A DNA stretch of 64,000 nt. Origin: Gymnopilus junonius (taxonomy: Eukaryota > Basidiomycota > Agaricomycetes > Agaricales > Galerinaceae). Location of the stretch: NCBI GenBank assembly GCA_015501075.1, contig JADNYJ010000200.1, positions 1 through 64,000 on the forward strand, written 5' to 3'. Made by a program: the position numbers and the translations under genes. The notes under the pieces were generated by a model that did not search any database, was not told where the DNA came from, and worked only from the letters and a program-made list of their open reading frames with translations. This document shows positions 23,282-34,695 of this stretch, piece after piece. Position 1 is the stretch's first letter. Every line of letters begins with the position of its first letter.

Positions 23282-23496
23282 CACTGCTAGCACCAACCTC
23301 TGTTTCTTTGGGAAACAGCATGAAAGAAACACGTCACCTGATTTTTTTTTAGATGTTTCTCCAGAAACCAGCATTCGGCCTTGCCTAATTTGGTATGGCC
23401 GACCAGTGTTTCTCAAGAAAACAGCGGAAAAAAAAGTCATATGACGTGTTTCCCAGGTACTGTTTCCTCAAGAAACACTACTCAGTGCCAGCAGTG
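23282..23496. mobile_element. CACTG-ended MITE (215 bp)
   Basis: The ends read CACTGCTAGCAC and, reversed, CACTGCTGGCAC. A 3-bp TAT flanks both sides. The interior has several small palindromes of the TGTTTCTT...GAAACA kind. CACTR ends with a 3-bp duplication fit the CACTA/EnSpm group. The first eleven bases match the ends of the 16.5-kb element at 30403-46890 (one variant), so that element's transposase family could move it. It was inserted into the right arm of the inverted repeat. Confidence 0.75.
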
Positions 23497-23503
23497 TATA
23501 TCG

Positions 23504-24344
23504 CAAGGGGGTCCCAGGATAAAAATATTTAACTATCCTCCATATTTTTTTAACGACCCATTGGCTGAACCAACCAGCCGCACATTGTCTAAATAAGGAA
23601 ATATGACATCATCGCCATGCTACCTTTCCTCCTCGCTGCCGTCTGACTTCTTGCAAGCCTCGCATGTCCAATTATGGGGCTTTTGTTGAAGTTTTACACA
23701 TGCCAGGTGATACTGTGATGCATAACAATTTTTTTGGTCAGTGAAAGTCAGAAAATATGTCAGAATATTTACCCATTGCATCTCACATCCAGGTCTTCTG
23801 CATTCAATTATGTTGTCAGCAGAGCAATCGAGTTCCTCTTCACATATGCAATCACCTTGGTCTTGTGCCACACCATTTCTTTCTCCACAGTCCGGGCAAG
23901 TAATGTAACCCTCGCTGTCAGGCTTGATGTCTGCAGTCTAGATGAAGTATGGCATGTAAGACTTTTTTCTGCCTCTCTGGGATTCAACAAACACTCACCT
24001 CGGACTCATTAGAAGCCACAGATGCCTTCTTGTTGCTCTTTTGAGATTGCGTGGTATAGATTTCATCACTTCCTCTGCCTGTAGTCTGAACTGTGTCTAA
24101 TCTTATCTGATTATTATGTAATAATCACCAATTTCATGTCAATTGAGTAGTTATTGCCTTTTTTTCTATAAAACCTACATCCAGGACTCGTTCCATGCAC
24201 ACCTATACTGTTGTATATCACCTCTGAGCAATATTTCATACTAATTTTGGCCTATTTGGAAGGCATTCCCAAAAATTTTAACGGCCTGATGGCCGAACCA
24301 ACCGCCCAGGGTGTGGTCCAGGATTTACAGCCCGGGACCCCTTG
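23504..24344. mobile_element. hAT-like element carrying a PHD-finger gene piece (841 bp)
   Basis: The ends read CAAGGGGGTCCC and, reversed, CAAGGGGTCCCGGG. An exact 8-bp duplication GTATATCG lies at 23496-23503 and 24345-24352. It inserted at the edge of the CACTG-ended MITE, so it is younger than that. Its payload is a spliceable PHD-finger segment on the minus strand. Confidence 0.85.
23620..24058 (-). CDS. PHD zinc-finger fragment captured in a hAT-like element
   Basis: Three exon blocks join in phase on the minus strand: about 24058-23999 (start not defined), 23937-23773 and 23712-23620 (stop TAG). The introns have GT-AG ends (donor GTGAGT after 23999, donor GTAAAT after 23773). The joined text gives a C4-H-C3 finger: C-x-C (CIC), then ECRRPGC, then W-YHLAC, and finally NWTCEACK. 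The acidic tail GSEEER follows. PHD fingers read histone tails. It lacks an identified first exon and any other domain. The intact introns show it was copied from DNA, not RNA. It may be a captured fragment rather than a working gene. Confidence 0.6.
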
Positions 24345-24345
24345 G

Positions 24346-24482
24346 TATATCGCGAGCTTGAGCTCTTAGCTTTGTTTGTACATCAAAATATTTGACCGTG
24401 TTTGCTCTCTGATGAAACACATGCATCCCACTCTCAAATGAAGCTCTTGCGAGCGATACTAGAGGCTGGTTTTAGGAGCCTG
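24346..24482 (-). repeat. Inverted repeat, right arm (137 bp)
   Basis: This is the reverse-complement partner of 20507-20643. Its outer continuation lies at 23221-23281, displaced by the CACTG-ended MITE and the hAT-like element between them. Confidence 0.8.
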
Positions 24483-24877
24483 TATGTAGGCGAACGCCAG
24501 CTGTTTCTTAATCATATTCCTATTGCAGATAACCTCTAATAGGACTACATGTCAGTAATCATCATCTGAGTCTTTATTATCCAGGTTGCCCGTGTACAAA
24601 CATTGGAGAAAAGTTAAAACCCCTTTCGTAGTTAAATTCAGGTTGCCTGGCTTGAAATTGCAGCTGCACTAAAAAGATCCTGCTTTGAAGTTGTAACTGT
24701 AACTTGTCAATGTTATCAGCCTGAGTACGCTTGAATACAAATAATAAATAGTCTTAGGATACTAGTAAGTAGACCTGTGTACAAAACAAAGTCAGCAAGT
24801 ACAGCAAGTACAATTTCATACGATAGGGCATTGCAGCTATGTTGCAGGAAATTTGGAACCACTGTTATACGAAATAA
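24483..24877. other. Intergenic, nothing recognised
   Basis: About 400 bp between the last mobile element and the 3' end of the MARVEL-type gene. No repeat ends or coding text were seen. It probably includes the 3' untranslated region of that gene. Confidence 0.4.
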
Positions 24878-25523
24878 CTATACAAGTCTTTCGGAAGTAC
24901 TAGCAGAGTCCGAGGCCAAGCGGCACCTTGTCAATCTACTTGAGTAAGCCCATACACAAGTCGTGAGCGTCACCAAAGCACACAAGCCGAGTTCCGTCCA
25001 CCCAAGAGCCTCTACTGTCAAAGACTGTCGACATCTGGATATTGTAGCACGTCTCGCGCAGTCTCCCCCAGTGCGCGTGTTATGCATTATCCCTGCTGCA
25101 CTCCCCTGAATTTTGTTTGAAATCAGGTCTTTCATCACGACCGATTTTAACGACGGATACGCACCCATAATGCGGATGTCAGTACAAGCCAGATCACAGA
25201 GCTTGCCACATTCGCCAGAAAGTGGCTTGTGCCGTCCATATACCACAGCAAGTATGTCGTCGAAAACAACGTTGTCCAAGCAGCGTTGAAGCAGAACATT
25301 ATCAGCCTAGCCTCAAATATGAAGTGCAGAAGAAAGTGACCGGTCAATGTATCATTGAGTTAGGAAGGGGAGAAACTCACAGAGAATGGTATCTTGGTCT
25401 CGGCCACGTCCCATTTTCATTCCCTGCACTGATTAGAAACGAAGTAAGGCCTAGCTCAGCTAAAGCCGATAGCACCATCGCTCCAAATAAGAATGGGTGG
25501 TAATGTGCTTCCAAGGACGGCAT
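24878..25523 (-). CDS. MARVEL-domain four-pass membrane protein, 170 aa
   Basis: Three exons join in phase: 25381-25523, 25165-25306 and 24878-25105. The protein starts MPSLEAHYHPFLFGAMVLSA and has four hydrophobic stretches: FLFGAMVLSALAELGLTSFLI, LIMFCFNAAWTTLFSTTYLL, FLANVASSVIWLVLTSALW, and LGLCALVTLTTCVW near the C-terminus. The layout and the conserved WGSAAGIMH and LTVEALGW-type text fit small fungal MARVEL-domain proteins, which sit in the plasma membrane or secretory vesicles. The role is unknown. A longer in-frame start exists upstream (25736), but MPSL gives the expected N-terminus with the first helix close to the start. The family call comes from topology and recalled sequence pattern. 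Confidence 0.75.
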
Positions 25524-26443
25524 CTTGGACCTTTGCTTATGCCTGTGTTCCGGGTTGTGGTCACTCAAGTGTTGAGAAAACTCTTGTGTGCAGGCCAATA
25601 CGCAATAAGGAAAAAGTCGAATAATGCGTAAGCCGCAAGCGTTTAGCGCTTGCTCAAAGTCGTCAGAGGGGAGGCAGAAAACTTCAAAGAACAAGAAGCA
25701 GTTGCGGAATGGACAACTGATGTGGGTTGCCAGCACACAGAAATACCAGCAGGATTGCGTAATGAGGAGGCTGTCGCCTATCCAACACGAATTGGCATGC
25801 AGGCTAAGTGGGGGGTAGTCGTGCTGAAATCATTCACTACTCGGGCTGTGCATCCATCCGCCCGTCACTATCGCAGAAAACGGACAAGATATTGAGCCTT
25901 CTGTCATCTGTCATCGATCTTTCGCATGTTGAGCCCCTACTTTCTGCCGCAGGAGACAATGATATTGAAACATCGGAGCGGAAGAAAGCGACACACACCA
26001 TGTTCGAGGTCGAGCAATAGCATACGACATGCTAGCACGGCAATCCTACAAATTTCGTTATCCCCACACTTCCTCTTCGTCAGTGCAAAAGTTTATATCA
26101 TGGAGTGCTTTTTACACGAGGAAGATGTAAGGCATCCATGCATTTCTCGTGCTAACTGCCTGCCTGCACAGCCTAGTTCCCTGAATTGATAGGAAAATAA
26201 GATTAGTTCAGCTTACAGAAAGCGTCGTAAATTGCTTCATAGGAGTCAACAGTGAGATGTATCAATTGTTTCGCAAACGTTTGTATATACACGCTTGTCG
26301 TGCCTCGAATTATTGGATTCAGATCGTATTGCAAGTCATAAAGAATCAACATGGCATTCCCTTTATCGCGTGAGGTTAGGTTTGTCATTTTGCCACCGGG
26401 AGAAAGGGGTTTCATACCAGTCCTGTAACAGCGCCAACAGCAT
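25524..26443. other. Intergenic, no gene supported
   Basis: About 0.9 kb between the start of the MARVEL-type gene and the stop of the PP2A A-subunit gene. Both neighbours are on the minus strand, so it should contain the promoter of the former and the 3' end of the latter. Short ORFs here have no splice continuation or recognisable domain. Confidence 0.4.
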
Positions 26444-28592
26444 TTATGAATCTAACGTTGCTGCCTTTTGAAGAGCGCGTGATGCAAAGTACCGGACGTC
26501 GGCATCTGGGTCAGTAAGCTGACGTTCTAACGTTGGCTTGATCCAATCATGTACGAAGGTACGGCCATCGGCGGAGATTCCAAATGTAGTAGCCATCACT
26601 TCCAAAGCCTTAGCGACATTGAAACGAATGTTTGGTATAGGGTCTTTCGATAGCTCCAATAGCGGTCCAATAACATCTGATCGGATGATGTCGAGGTTTA
26701 GGGAAGGAGCAATCGTCTATAAAGACAGTCAATACTCAAATTAAGAACTCTGCTGTAGTACGCACTGTTATTGCCTGAACGGTGGTCATTCTAAACAGGT
26801 AGTTTGGATGAGTCCCCATTCCCATGACCTTCGGCACAATGGCCACTTTGGCCCACTCAACGCCAAAAACCTCCGTTAACTTCTTCAGGTTAATCGTAGC
26901 AGCCTCGCGGATGCTGTAAACTGTGTCGCCCAACCAGGACATACAAAGATTTCCGAGTTGTTCATCAAAGAAAGGTTTCCCCAATTGATTGGCCAGGAGA
27001 GGTATATACTCAATGATTGCCTGTCTCACACGCCACGACTTATCCTCAGCCAGTTCAACGATAGCCGGTAAGAGGCTCTCGGACAGCAATTCAATTCCAA
27101 TGACTGCAGTGTCATGAGAGCGTTGTCCACTGGATTACATCATAATAGCGCACCTGTATTGACAATCTCCAGCTTGCTAATGATGTTCAATCTCACCTCA
27201 GGGAAATCATCCTTGAGAAGATGCAAGAAGAGAGGGAGCAAGTGCTCGATCGTTGCCTCTTTTCCTAGTAGCGGCGCCAGGCCATTGATTTGGTTCGCGA
27301 GTGCCGCTCGAACATGTTGTGACGAATCTTGAGACAGATCCCGCACGCAAGGAACAACTCGGGCAAGTATAACTTCTTTATCAATTAGTTTCGAGAAACC
27401 TGCGGATACAAGCATTAGCAAAAGAAGGTGGTTTCGTTGAGTTGTCGAGAAATACCCGGAATTTGAGTTGCGGCAGCAGAACGAACTTCAGCTTCATTGT
27501 CTTTCAGAAGTTGTACATATTGGCCGATAAGCTCCTCTCTCACGAGCTCAACCCCGAGAGCGTCCGACAACTTTTTTGAGATTTAGAGAGGCACCATTTG
27601 CTGGAACTTCCAACGTACCTCATTGAAATGATTTGCTGCCATGTATCTAACACGCCAACTCTTGTCTCCGATGCTTTGCTTGATTTGCCGCAATAGCTGC
27701 TCTTTGACCTCTGCCGGTGACAAGCTTTTTGCGATCACAATCAAGTCCTCGACGGTCAGTAACCTAACGGAGTCTTGCTCGTCTTGTTGAAGTTTACGAT
27801 AGATAGGTAGGCCGTCGGATATGATATGTTGATGAGAGAAATGAGTAAGTAATGGCTGTCCCATAATAAATCAATTACAACCGGACGTGACTATAGAAAA
27901 AGGACTGACCCCAAGCCATTTGGCAGCCGCGCGTCTGACCATGGGTGTATCATCAGAACCAAGAGATGTGAACCCTTTACGCAATTCTTCTTGTATTACA
28001 GGAGAAACCCTGGAGTAAACGGCTGGATAGAGTGCCGCTGATGATGTCCTGGAAGTGAACCACTCTCCTTGTGACAAGCGCTTGAGCAATGGAACATAAT
28101 GTTGTTCAATCTGCTGCTGAGACAGAACGGAGGCAATTTTCGTGATCGATTCGGCTGCCTACAGAGACTCGGATGAGTAGAGCAAAAGCTTTGCGGAAGG
28201 GGTCGCACCTTCTCTCGTACTAAAGTCTCTTCCACAGCTGACAGATTTTCCAAAGGACCCAGGAGTATATGAGCATGCTCGGGTCCACCAACGTACTCTT
28301 CAAAATTCTTTCCCAGCTCTTCTGCAAGGGCAAGGAGGACCTCGTCCTCGTCATCGACTGAGTCTTGAAGAAAGGGGATCAATTCCTCGCGTGCACGATC
28401 TGGACCGAGGGCCAAAGCTATGGTAGGAATGCTGTGAATTGCATTCAAACGTAGCTGAACATCCTCAGAGCGGAGCTCATCCATAAGAATGGCAATCGGG
28501 GCTATCTAATAATTGCGAAGCGATGTTGTCAGTGAATCGATATTTGCGATAGCGAAGCAACAAACATCTTCCATCGGGAAACCAGCTTCCAT
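26444..28592 (-). CDS. TPD3: Protein phosphatase 2A scaffold subunit A (PR65), HEAT repeats
   Basis: Eight exons on the minus strand: 28566-28592, 28209-28505, 27910-28158, 27619-27855, about 27457-27570, 27154-27399, 26766-27103 and 26444-26716. The start is MEAGFPMED, then [20 protein letters not shown]. The text matches PR65 throughout: [70 protein letters not shown], and the end [14 protein letters not shown]. Length is near 594 residues, as usual for this family of about 15 HEAT repeats. The protein is the rigid scaffold that joins the PP2A catalytic C subunit to a regulatory B subunit. The first exon is short and its donor (GTTTGT) is weak, so a start at the second Met is possible. Confidence 0.93.
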
Positions 28593-29230
28593 ACTTCAAC
28601 AGACTCAAAAGAGGACAAATGCGTCTTGCTTGACACAACGTTTACCTATAAAAGATTAAAAGGGCCAGTGATGTAAGGTGATTGTAAGTCGTAAGAAATG
28701 TTTTAGCGTTCCGTTGAACTGAAGGCGGCCCTGGGAGCGTGAGAACAATCTTCTTTCTATGGACTCGTAGATCTACCGTACTTGTTGCGTACTTGGCACC
28801 GTCACCAGCCTAAGTACTACGTCGCATAGCGCAGTTGTCCTCTCGCTTTCAGGCTCTTACATTGCTCCTTGATCTCTTAACATTGCCGAAGATGAAGACG
28901 ATTATAAAGCAAGTACTCGTCTTGGACCTTGATAGCAAAACCTCCCTCGTCGGTGCCGTAAACTTCAGGAGCCATGATCAAAAAGACACATCGAATTGGA
29001 CAAAAAATGACTGACAGGGATGTCGACGCTAAAAGGGATGGGAAAGGACATCGGATTCGCATTGCAGTGAGACCTCAAGCCCCTGGCGATGACGTAGATC
29101 ACATGTTCTGGAGACATAAGAAAGCCCCCTGTAGCAGGTGTAAGTCTCTTCAAATCGAATCGACAACATTCTGCCCCGCTTTTTGAGAAGAGCATTCGTT
29201 TCTAGTCCACAATTTCGAAATTTCTCAAGA
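28593..29230. promoter_or_regulatory. Divergent intergenic region between PP2A A subunit and epimerase
   Basis: The PP2A scaffold gene reads left and the epimerase gene reads right, so this stretch of about 640 bp holds both promoters. A small minus frame (28877-29062) with text MAPEVYGTDEGGFAIKV looks faintly protein-like but has no supported continuation. No clear TATA box was assigned. Confidence 0.4.
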
Positions 29231-30295
29231 ATGCCTACTGAAACTACAGAGCGCGGTATCCTTTTAAAGCACCCAAGTGTAATTCATACTTCTCTCATGG
29301 CTGCTGCCGTCATCAATAATTTACGACGCTATCTTACAGGGACCCACTGCAGAAATACTCTACTATGGCGCTACAGTCATTTCTTGGAAGGTCGCGGATC
29401 CCGTTGGTCAGCTGCAGGAACGGCTTTTTGTCTCTTCCAAAGCCTATCTTGATGGATCAAAGCCAGTTCGAGGCGGGATCCCGGTCATTTTCCCATGCTT
29501 CGGGCCACCCACTCACCCAGACCATTCCAAATTACCACAGCACGGTTTTGCCAGAAATGAAACTTGGAAATTTGATTCTGTTGTCATGGATAATCAAGCT
29601 GGTGTTGCTGTTCGATTCGGTTGGTCTTTGAATTCGTCTACTTTTAGAAGAACTTGATCTGATACCTGACCGTCTTCAGTCCTCGATCCTACTGCTAATG
29701 AACAGATCCAAGCCATATACTCTAAAAAGTTCCGCTTGGCCTATGTCGTTATCCTCTCTGCACATCAGCTTGCCACAGATCTGCATGTAGAAAATACATC
29801 GCCCACCGAGGCCCTCGAATTCCAGGCCCTTTTTCATACATACATCCGCGCACCTGCAGACAGTGTGAAGGTCTCCCCTCTCCAAAGTTTACAGTATTAC
29901 GACAAGACTGAATCAACTGACCAAGCCCGTGCAGTCCCCAAGACCGAGGACAGAACCGAAGTCGACGTCAAGACCTTCACAGATTCAGTGTATGAAAATG
30001 CGCCAGGAAAATACCATGTGATCTGGCCGAATGGTGGGCTCGAAGTGAAGACCAAGAATTTCAAAGACGTTGTTGTATGGAACCCTCAAGAAGAAGGTCG
30101 TAAAATTGGAGATATGGAAACGGATGGATGGTGAGTTTCTGTCGATTGTTTAAGCCCAAATAGCTACAAAGTCGTTGACATGCCTGTCTTAGGAAACAAT
30201 ACATTTGTGTAGAACCAGGTTATGTTCGAGGTTTCGTGAGTCTCGAGCCACATAAGCAGTGGTTGGGCCAGCAGGTCCTGACTGTCGTTCAATGA
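29231..30295 (+). CDS. Glucose-6-phosphate 1-epimerase (aldose epimerase superfamily), 293 aa
   Basis: Four exons join in phase: 29231-29278, 29340-29619, 29680-30130 and 30193-30295. Early text AEILYYGATVISWK, then KAYLDGSKPVRGGIPVIFPCF and LPQHGFARNETW, is the signature of hexose-6-phosphate mutarotases of the yeast YMR099C type. Later IYENAPG-like and VVWNPQEEGRKIGDM, then CVEPGYV with the catalytic Glu, complete the beta-sandwich fold. The enzyme interconverts the alpha and beta anomers of glucose 6-phosphate in the cytosol. Length is typical. The gene ends only 107 bp before the left end of the 16.5-kb element. Confidence 0.9.
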
Positions 30296-30402
30296 TCTTC
30301 ATGATTATGCTCTTCTTTGGACCTTTACTAATTTTTTTTGTACTTAAAAAATGACGTAATTAACTGATGATGTTATCGGCGTAAACGTGGATTCACTCCT
30401 GT

Positions 30403-30474
30403 CACTGCTGGCACGGGACTTTTTTAGCTAGGGTAAAATCTAGGTGAAATAGTAGCTTACATGTTTAAGTTTTA
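30403..30474 (+). repeat. Left terminal inverted repeat of the 16.5-kb element
   Basis: About 72 bp matching the reverse complement of 46819-46890 at roughly nine of ten positions. It starts CACTG, as in the CACTA group. Subterminal GGTAAAA/GGTGAAAT words recur at about 30670-30700. Confidence 0.75.
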
Positions 30475-30803
30475 TGCATATTTTACCCACCAGGAAAAGA
30501 CAATTGAAATGAAATGCTTAAACTAGTCATAAATTATCCAAACAAAAAACATTGCATCATAATTTTACGGTCCGATTCACATATCCTTTAATGGAAGTTT
30601 GGCGCAGTGAAGAACAATAGAGAAGTGTTGACTTTTGCCGAAATTTTCTGTCACATTAATTGTTCACATTTCTTATGGGTGAAATATTGGTAAAAGTTAA
30701 TCATTCTATAAGATTGTGCGTAAATGGAAAGATAAAAATTCACATGATATTTTACAAATAATGAAAGTTGAATTAAGTGAAGAATTGTACCCTTCCAAAA
30801 ATG

Positions 30804-30851
30804 AATCGGGTGCTGCGGGCCCCACTACGTAGGCAGCAGGTGGACCCGATT
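30804..30851. repeat. Interrupted palindrome near the Tnp2 3' end
   Basis: Arms AATCGGGT and ACCCGATT flank an inner pair GCTGC and GCAGC. It lies between the left terminal repeat and the Tnp2 stop codon. It does not carry the GCAAC core of the hairpin family found elsewhere in the element. It could act as a terminator or a subterminal binding site. Confidence 0.4.
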
Positions 30852-30929
30852 ATAAGTACCATCGACAAAAGGGAGTTAATGCTCCTTTGAATTTACAGTC
30901 AGTAAGAAATAGGGTACTTTCAACTAGAT

Positions 30930-33900
30930 TTAATCACTTACTCGAGACAATGAGACTACTGCCAGAACTTGTTGGCCTTCCCATTCCATGGGGCAATGAG
31001 CAAAATGGCACTCAATGCTTTCCGGGGCATAGAGTTCAAGGGAATCGAATTCACGGCTCCAAAGCTGCGCTCGCAGAAAAGGATAGGTTGAGAATGGATC
31101 AAGTTTGATGCTAGCACGCTGATACCGCCTGGCAGCCACAAATGTGACTGGAGTGTCAATGTTATCAGGCAAAACTAACTGCACAAAAAATTCAATTTGA
31201 GCAGGGATTAACACTCCTCGTCGTCCCGAGTGAATTAAAATGGAGCTATTGCCAGGGTGTCGTGATACCACAGAATATATAATTCCCTTCATCGTAAGGT
31301 TTGGCAATAAAGAGATAGACGTGGGCCGAGTTTCGAAGGTGTCAAGCAGGCATGTCATTAAAGACTCAGGGACTTGGGGTGCAACAGACCCCAAGGTGTT
31401 GAACGTTACATTGGCACCTTCAGCATTGTCATCACCATTGGTGTCATCAGCAGACAAGTTCAGTATATCAGTAACCAGTGTGTCCCGAATCTGAGGGTCG
31501 ACAAGTTTCTGGAACATTGGTTTACAATTTCGAATAACTTCAGGAGTTCCGGCTTGTTCGAGGACACGTCGGAGATTTGAAGAACGGACAAAACTACGGG
31601 AAATAGTCTCCTCATATTCACCTGATAAGAAGTTAGTGATGCGAATCACGTTTGAGAAGAACAGGGTTTACCTTCTTTATAATTTGTTGAAATGCGCTGG
31701 AGGATCCCAATCATGCGTTCAAATGGAAATGCCCACCAAGAGTGCACGGGGCCGTAAAGAAGGATGTAATCACGCAGGTGCAAAGCCATGTGTTGGTTAG
31801 GGACAAATTTGAAATCCGGGAAGAGTTCCTTTAACCCAATCAAATAAGCCTGCATATGCTGAAGGTATAGGTCGGCAAGTTGTGGGGACATTACTCGAGA
31901 TGTGGCGACGGAAACAGCGGATAAGAGCGAGATAGTGACGTCCAGTATTTTTCGACACCTCTCTGATCGAGGATTTCCCGGCTCTACAGACCACCAAAGG
32001 CGGATGAGGGATATAGGGAGGAATACTGAGCTCAGGACCCGCCACTGATCTGCTTTCAACTTCCCATGTGCAGCAGAACCTAATTTACTTGGAACTGATG
32101 TGAGCCAGGACGGAGTAACCATGGACTCAATATCGCATGAATCTGTTCCATCTCCTCCTGAATAAAGACGTGGCCGCATTTTGTAGATGTACTGGATTGT
32201 CCATAAGGGTCGAGTTGCTTCTCGGTCTGGGATTTACGCTGCGGTGAATTAGTAAGTAGAAGATATTGGACATAGAGAACCTTACCCATGCAAGAATACC
32301 ACGCGCGTAGTCAGCTCGAGTAACACGAGACATCTTACGAGAATCAGCAGGTTGGGGTTTACATCCACGCTGGTGGAGCTCTGAGCAAGCAAACTCCAAA
32401 GCAGAGAGACGAAGGTTTGACAGCCTCTTTAACCACAGGGCCATGCCAATCTCGGTATTCAAGTCGTCGTTCAGAGGCTGACACAAATATTTCATAAGTC
32501 GGGATACGTGTTTTCTGTCTTCCTCGTCGAGCCGATGCCAACGGTCTGAAAATGCTAAGTCGAGCACAGGAGCATCCTCGTCAGGATCCTTTTCCAATCG
32601 TATGCCAAGAATATCCTGAAAATGTTTATTGATTAAACCGAGGAATAGGTTGTGCATGGCATCGATAACAACAAAGCGGGTAGGGTCAAAATACGGGAGA
32701 CGCAGTAATTCAGACCATCGAATGCCGGTCTGGGCAAAGATCGTCTCGCTTTCCACTTCGGTTTTGGCACCTTTGTAAGCCTGAGCGGAGGCGCGGGTTT
32801 CCTTGTTCGTACGGGAGCGCCAGAGGTGCTGTTCGAGGTGACCATAGCCGTGGACGTTGCGCATACAATGGCAGATATGGCAAAAGTGTGTATGGGCGAG
32901 AGAACCAAATCCAGCTACCTTTTTAGCAGTGAGTAAGTCGCAGACAACGCTGATAATAGCACAGAGTACCAGTCTCCCATCTGGATGACCATCCGTATGG
33001 GTAAACCAGACTCCAGGACTCCAGAAATCGACGAAATCGTCGACGACGGGCCGGATATAGTGGTTTCCTGTGTCAAGGGGAGGTTCGTGAGGGCCGTTGA
33101 TGAGACCTGCTAGAAACATGTACTCCACTTTGTAACGAAGTTCGGGGGGTATATTAAGGCATATAAGACTGATTACGCCAACTGAAACTTTCTTCCCTGC
33201 TTGTTTATTGCCAAGGGGGTTAAAGAAGTCGACCGAGAGCGAGAAAACGTAGCGACCGCCTCCATCACCCTGACTAAAATAGAGTCCGCCTGGTCCTTTG
33301 AAATTGCGGAGCATGTCGCCGTCGAAGATATCGCGCATTTCATCCCCAACGCTATCCGAAGCAGCCCATGCAGCGTCCATTTTTGCCTCCAGTCCTGGCT
33401 GCGCCAAGAGACGGCCAATCCAATCCTTTACGTCAAAGGCAACGAACGTCTTGATAGGCATAAGAACGACATGATCTGATATCAATCGAGGGCGGACCAG
33501 GGGTTCTTTGCAACGCCTACCAAAACGACGATAGGTGCAAGATGAGGGATAGATGGGTATTGGTGATCCGTCATTAAAAGTCGGTTTATATGATGCATGG
33601 CACTTTTCATTTGGGCAGATAGCGTAGATCGTTGCTTTCGAATTTAGGTTGAACTCCTTGTCGGCGGTTCGAGGATCGATTGGGAAATCAGAAAGCAATT
33701 TGGCATCACGCTGAGAGAGTCCTGTATGCTCGCGCATAAGACATAGTTGGACGACATATCGTAATATTGCATATAAGAAGGAACACCCCCTATGGCTGTT
33801 TCCTAACAGAACCTGACAAGTAAGAACCAGAAATGTACAAAGTTGAATCAATGGGTCGGTTGCGGATAGGAGAGGTTTGAAAAAGTGGTCTATAATCCGT

Positions 33901-34604
33901 CGTTGAGCATAAAGGATGATTCAAATCTGTCAGACATCGCTTACCCGTCGAGTATTCAATAGTGCATTCCGCGGGTTTGGGCGATTGAATAACTTCTCGC
34001 TTCTCCTTCCAAGCTTTCTTTGCAGTTTGGAGCTTCCGCGCGATCACGTTGAGTTGAGTCTTGATGCTGTCCTTAGCGGCGGTGATGGCTGCGGATTTAG
34101 AAGTGATTTTGGCGATGTCTGCGTCAAGGTGGCGGCATTTGCCAATAAGGCCAGCCAATGGAAAAGACTGTGCATTGAGAAAGGACGGTAATTCCGAACG
34201 ATGAAGCTGGGTAATAACTTCCTCATCGAGAGCGTTTGCCATGGATTCTATTTCGCTCAACCGCTTGAGGATACGATGGATGTGAGCCTGTCTCGTTGGA
34301 GACGCCACAGGAGGTGGATTTACAAAAGATGGCAGATCCGGACTCGAAAAATATGGTGAACCTTGAACGTCAGAGAGTGTTGTTGTGGCAAGGTGCTGCG
34401 CTATGGTGTCGAGTTGATCCTGCATGACCTGTTCAGAAGCCTCTGTCGCTTTTTGTGTGAGGACAGTTTGAACATCCTTCAGAGCGGCTGCTTGTTGTTG
34501 CCCTTGGATTGTTCGATCTTTAAGGGCTGCGCTTGTTGAGTACGGCGGTCAACATCCTTGCCGCCACAACCATAGGATGTACAGTTGCAAGGGACCTTGA
34601 CCAT
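30930..34604 (-). CDS. Tnp2-family transposase (CACTA/EnSpm), probably frameshifted
   Basis: On the minus strand the protein begins near 34604 with MVKVPCNCTSYGCGGKDVD, the Cys-rich N-terminus seen in basidiomycete Tnp2 proteins. A coiled-coil part (34425-33790), the catalytic region (33851-32300) and a C-terminal region (32179-30930) follow. Diagnostic text includes HTHFCHIC, DPTRFVVIDAMHNLFLGL and, later, LGSAAHGKLKADQWRVL and FVPNQHMALHLRDYILLYGP. The enzyme would cut and join the CACTG ends in the nucleus. Introns of the usual size can be placed at about 33.95, 32.25 and 31.65 kb. Two apparent one-base breaks are visible: between TQQA and ALKDRT (about 34.52 kb), and between the exon ending ILAW and the segment with TRPLWTIQYIYKMRP (about 32.2 kb). 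Unless unusual splicing rescues them, this copy is inactive. Confidence 0.85.
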
Positions 34605-34695
34605 AATCTGTGCATAGATAAGTAAATTTTGGCGATCGTAAAAGTGTAGGACTGACAAGACGAAGTATGGGATCAGTGCACGATGATATGGGATG

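Noticed and set aside
28877..29062. Minus frame beginning MAPEVYGTDEGGFAIKV
   Set aside because: Protein-like for about 20 residues but with no supported continuation or splice partner. It lies in a divergent promoter region.
31370..31395. A CTTGGGG-TGCAACAGA-CCCCAAG hairpin inside the transposase coding region
   Set aside because: It resembles the hairpin family but lacks the fixed TG and CA around the core and lies within coding sequence, so it may be chance. It was left out of the count of 14.
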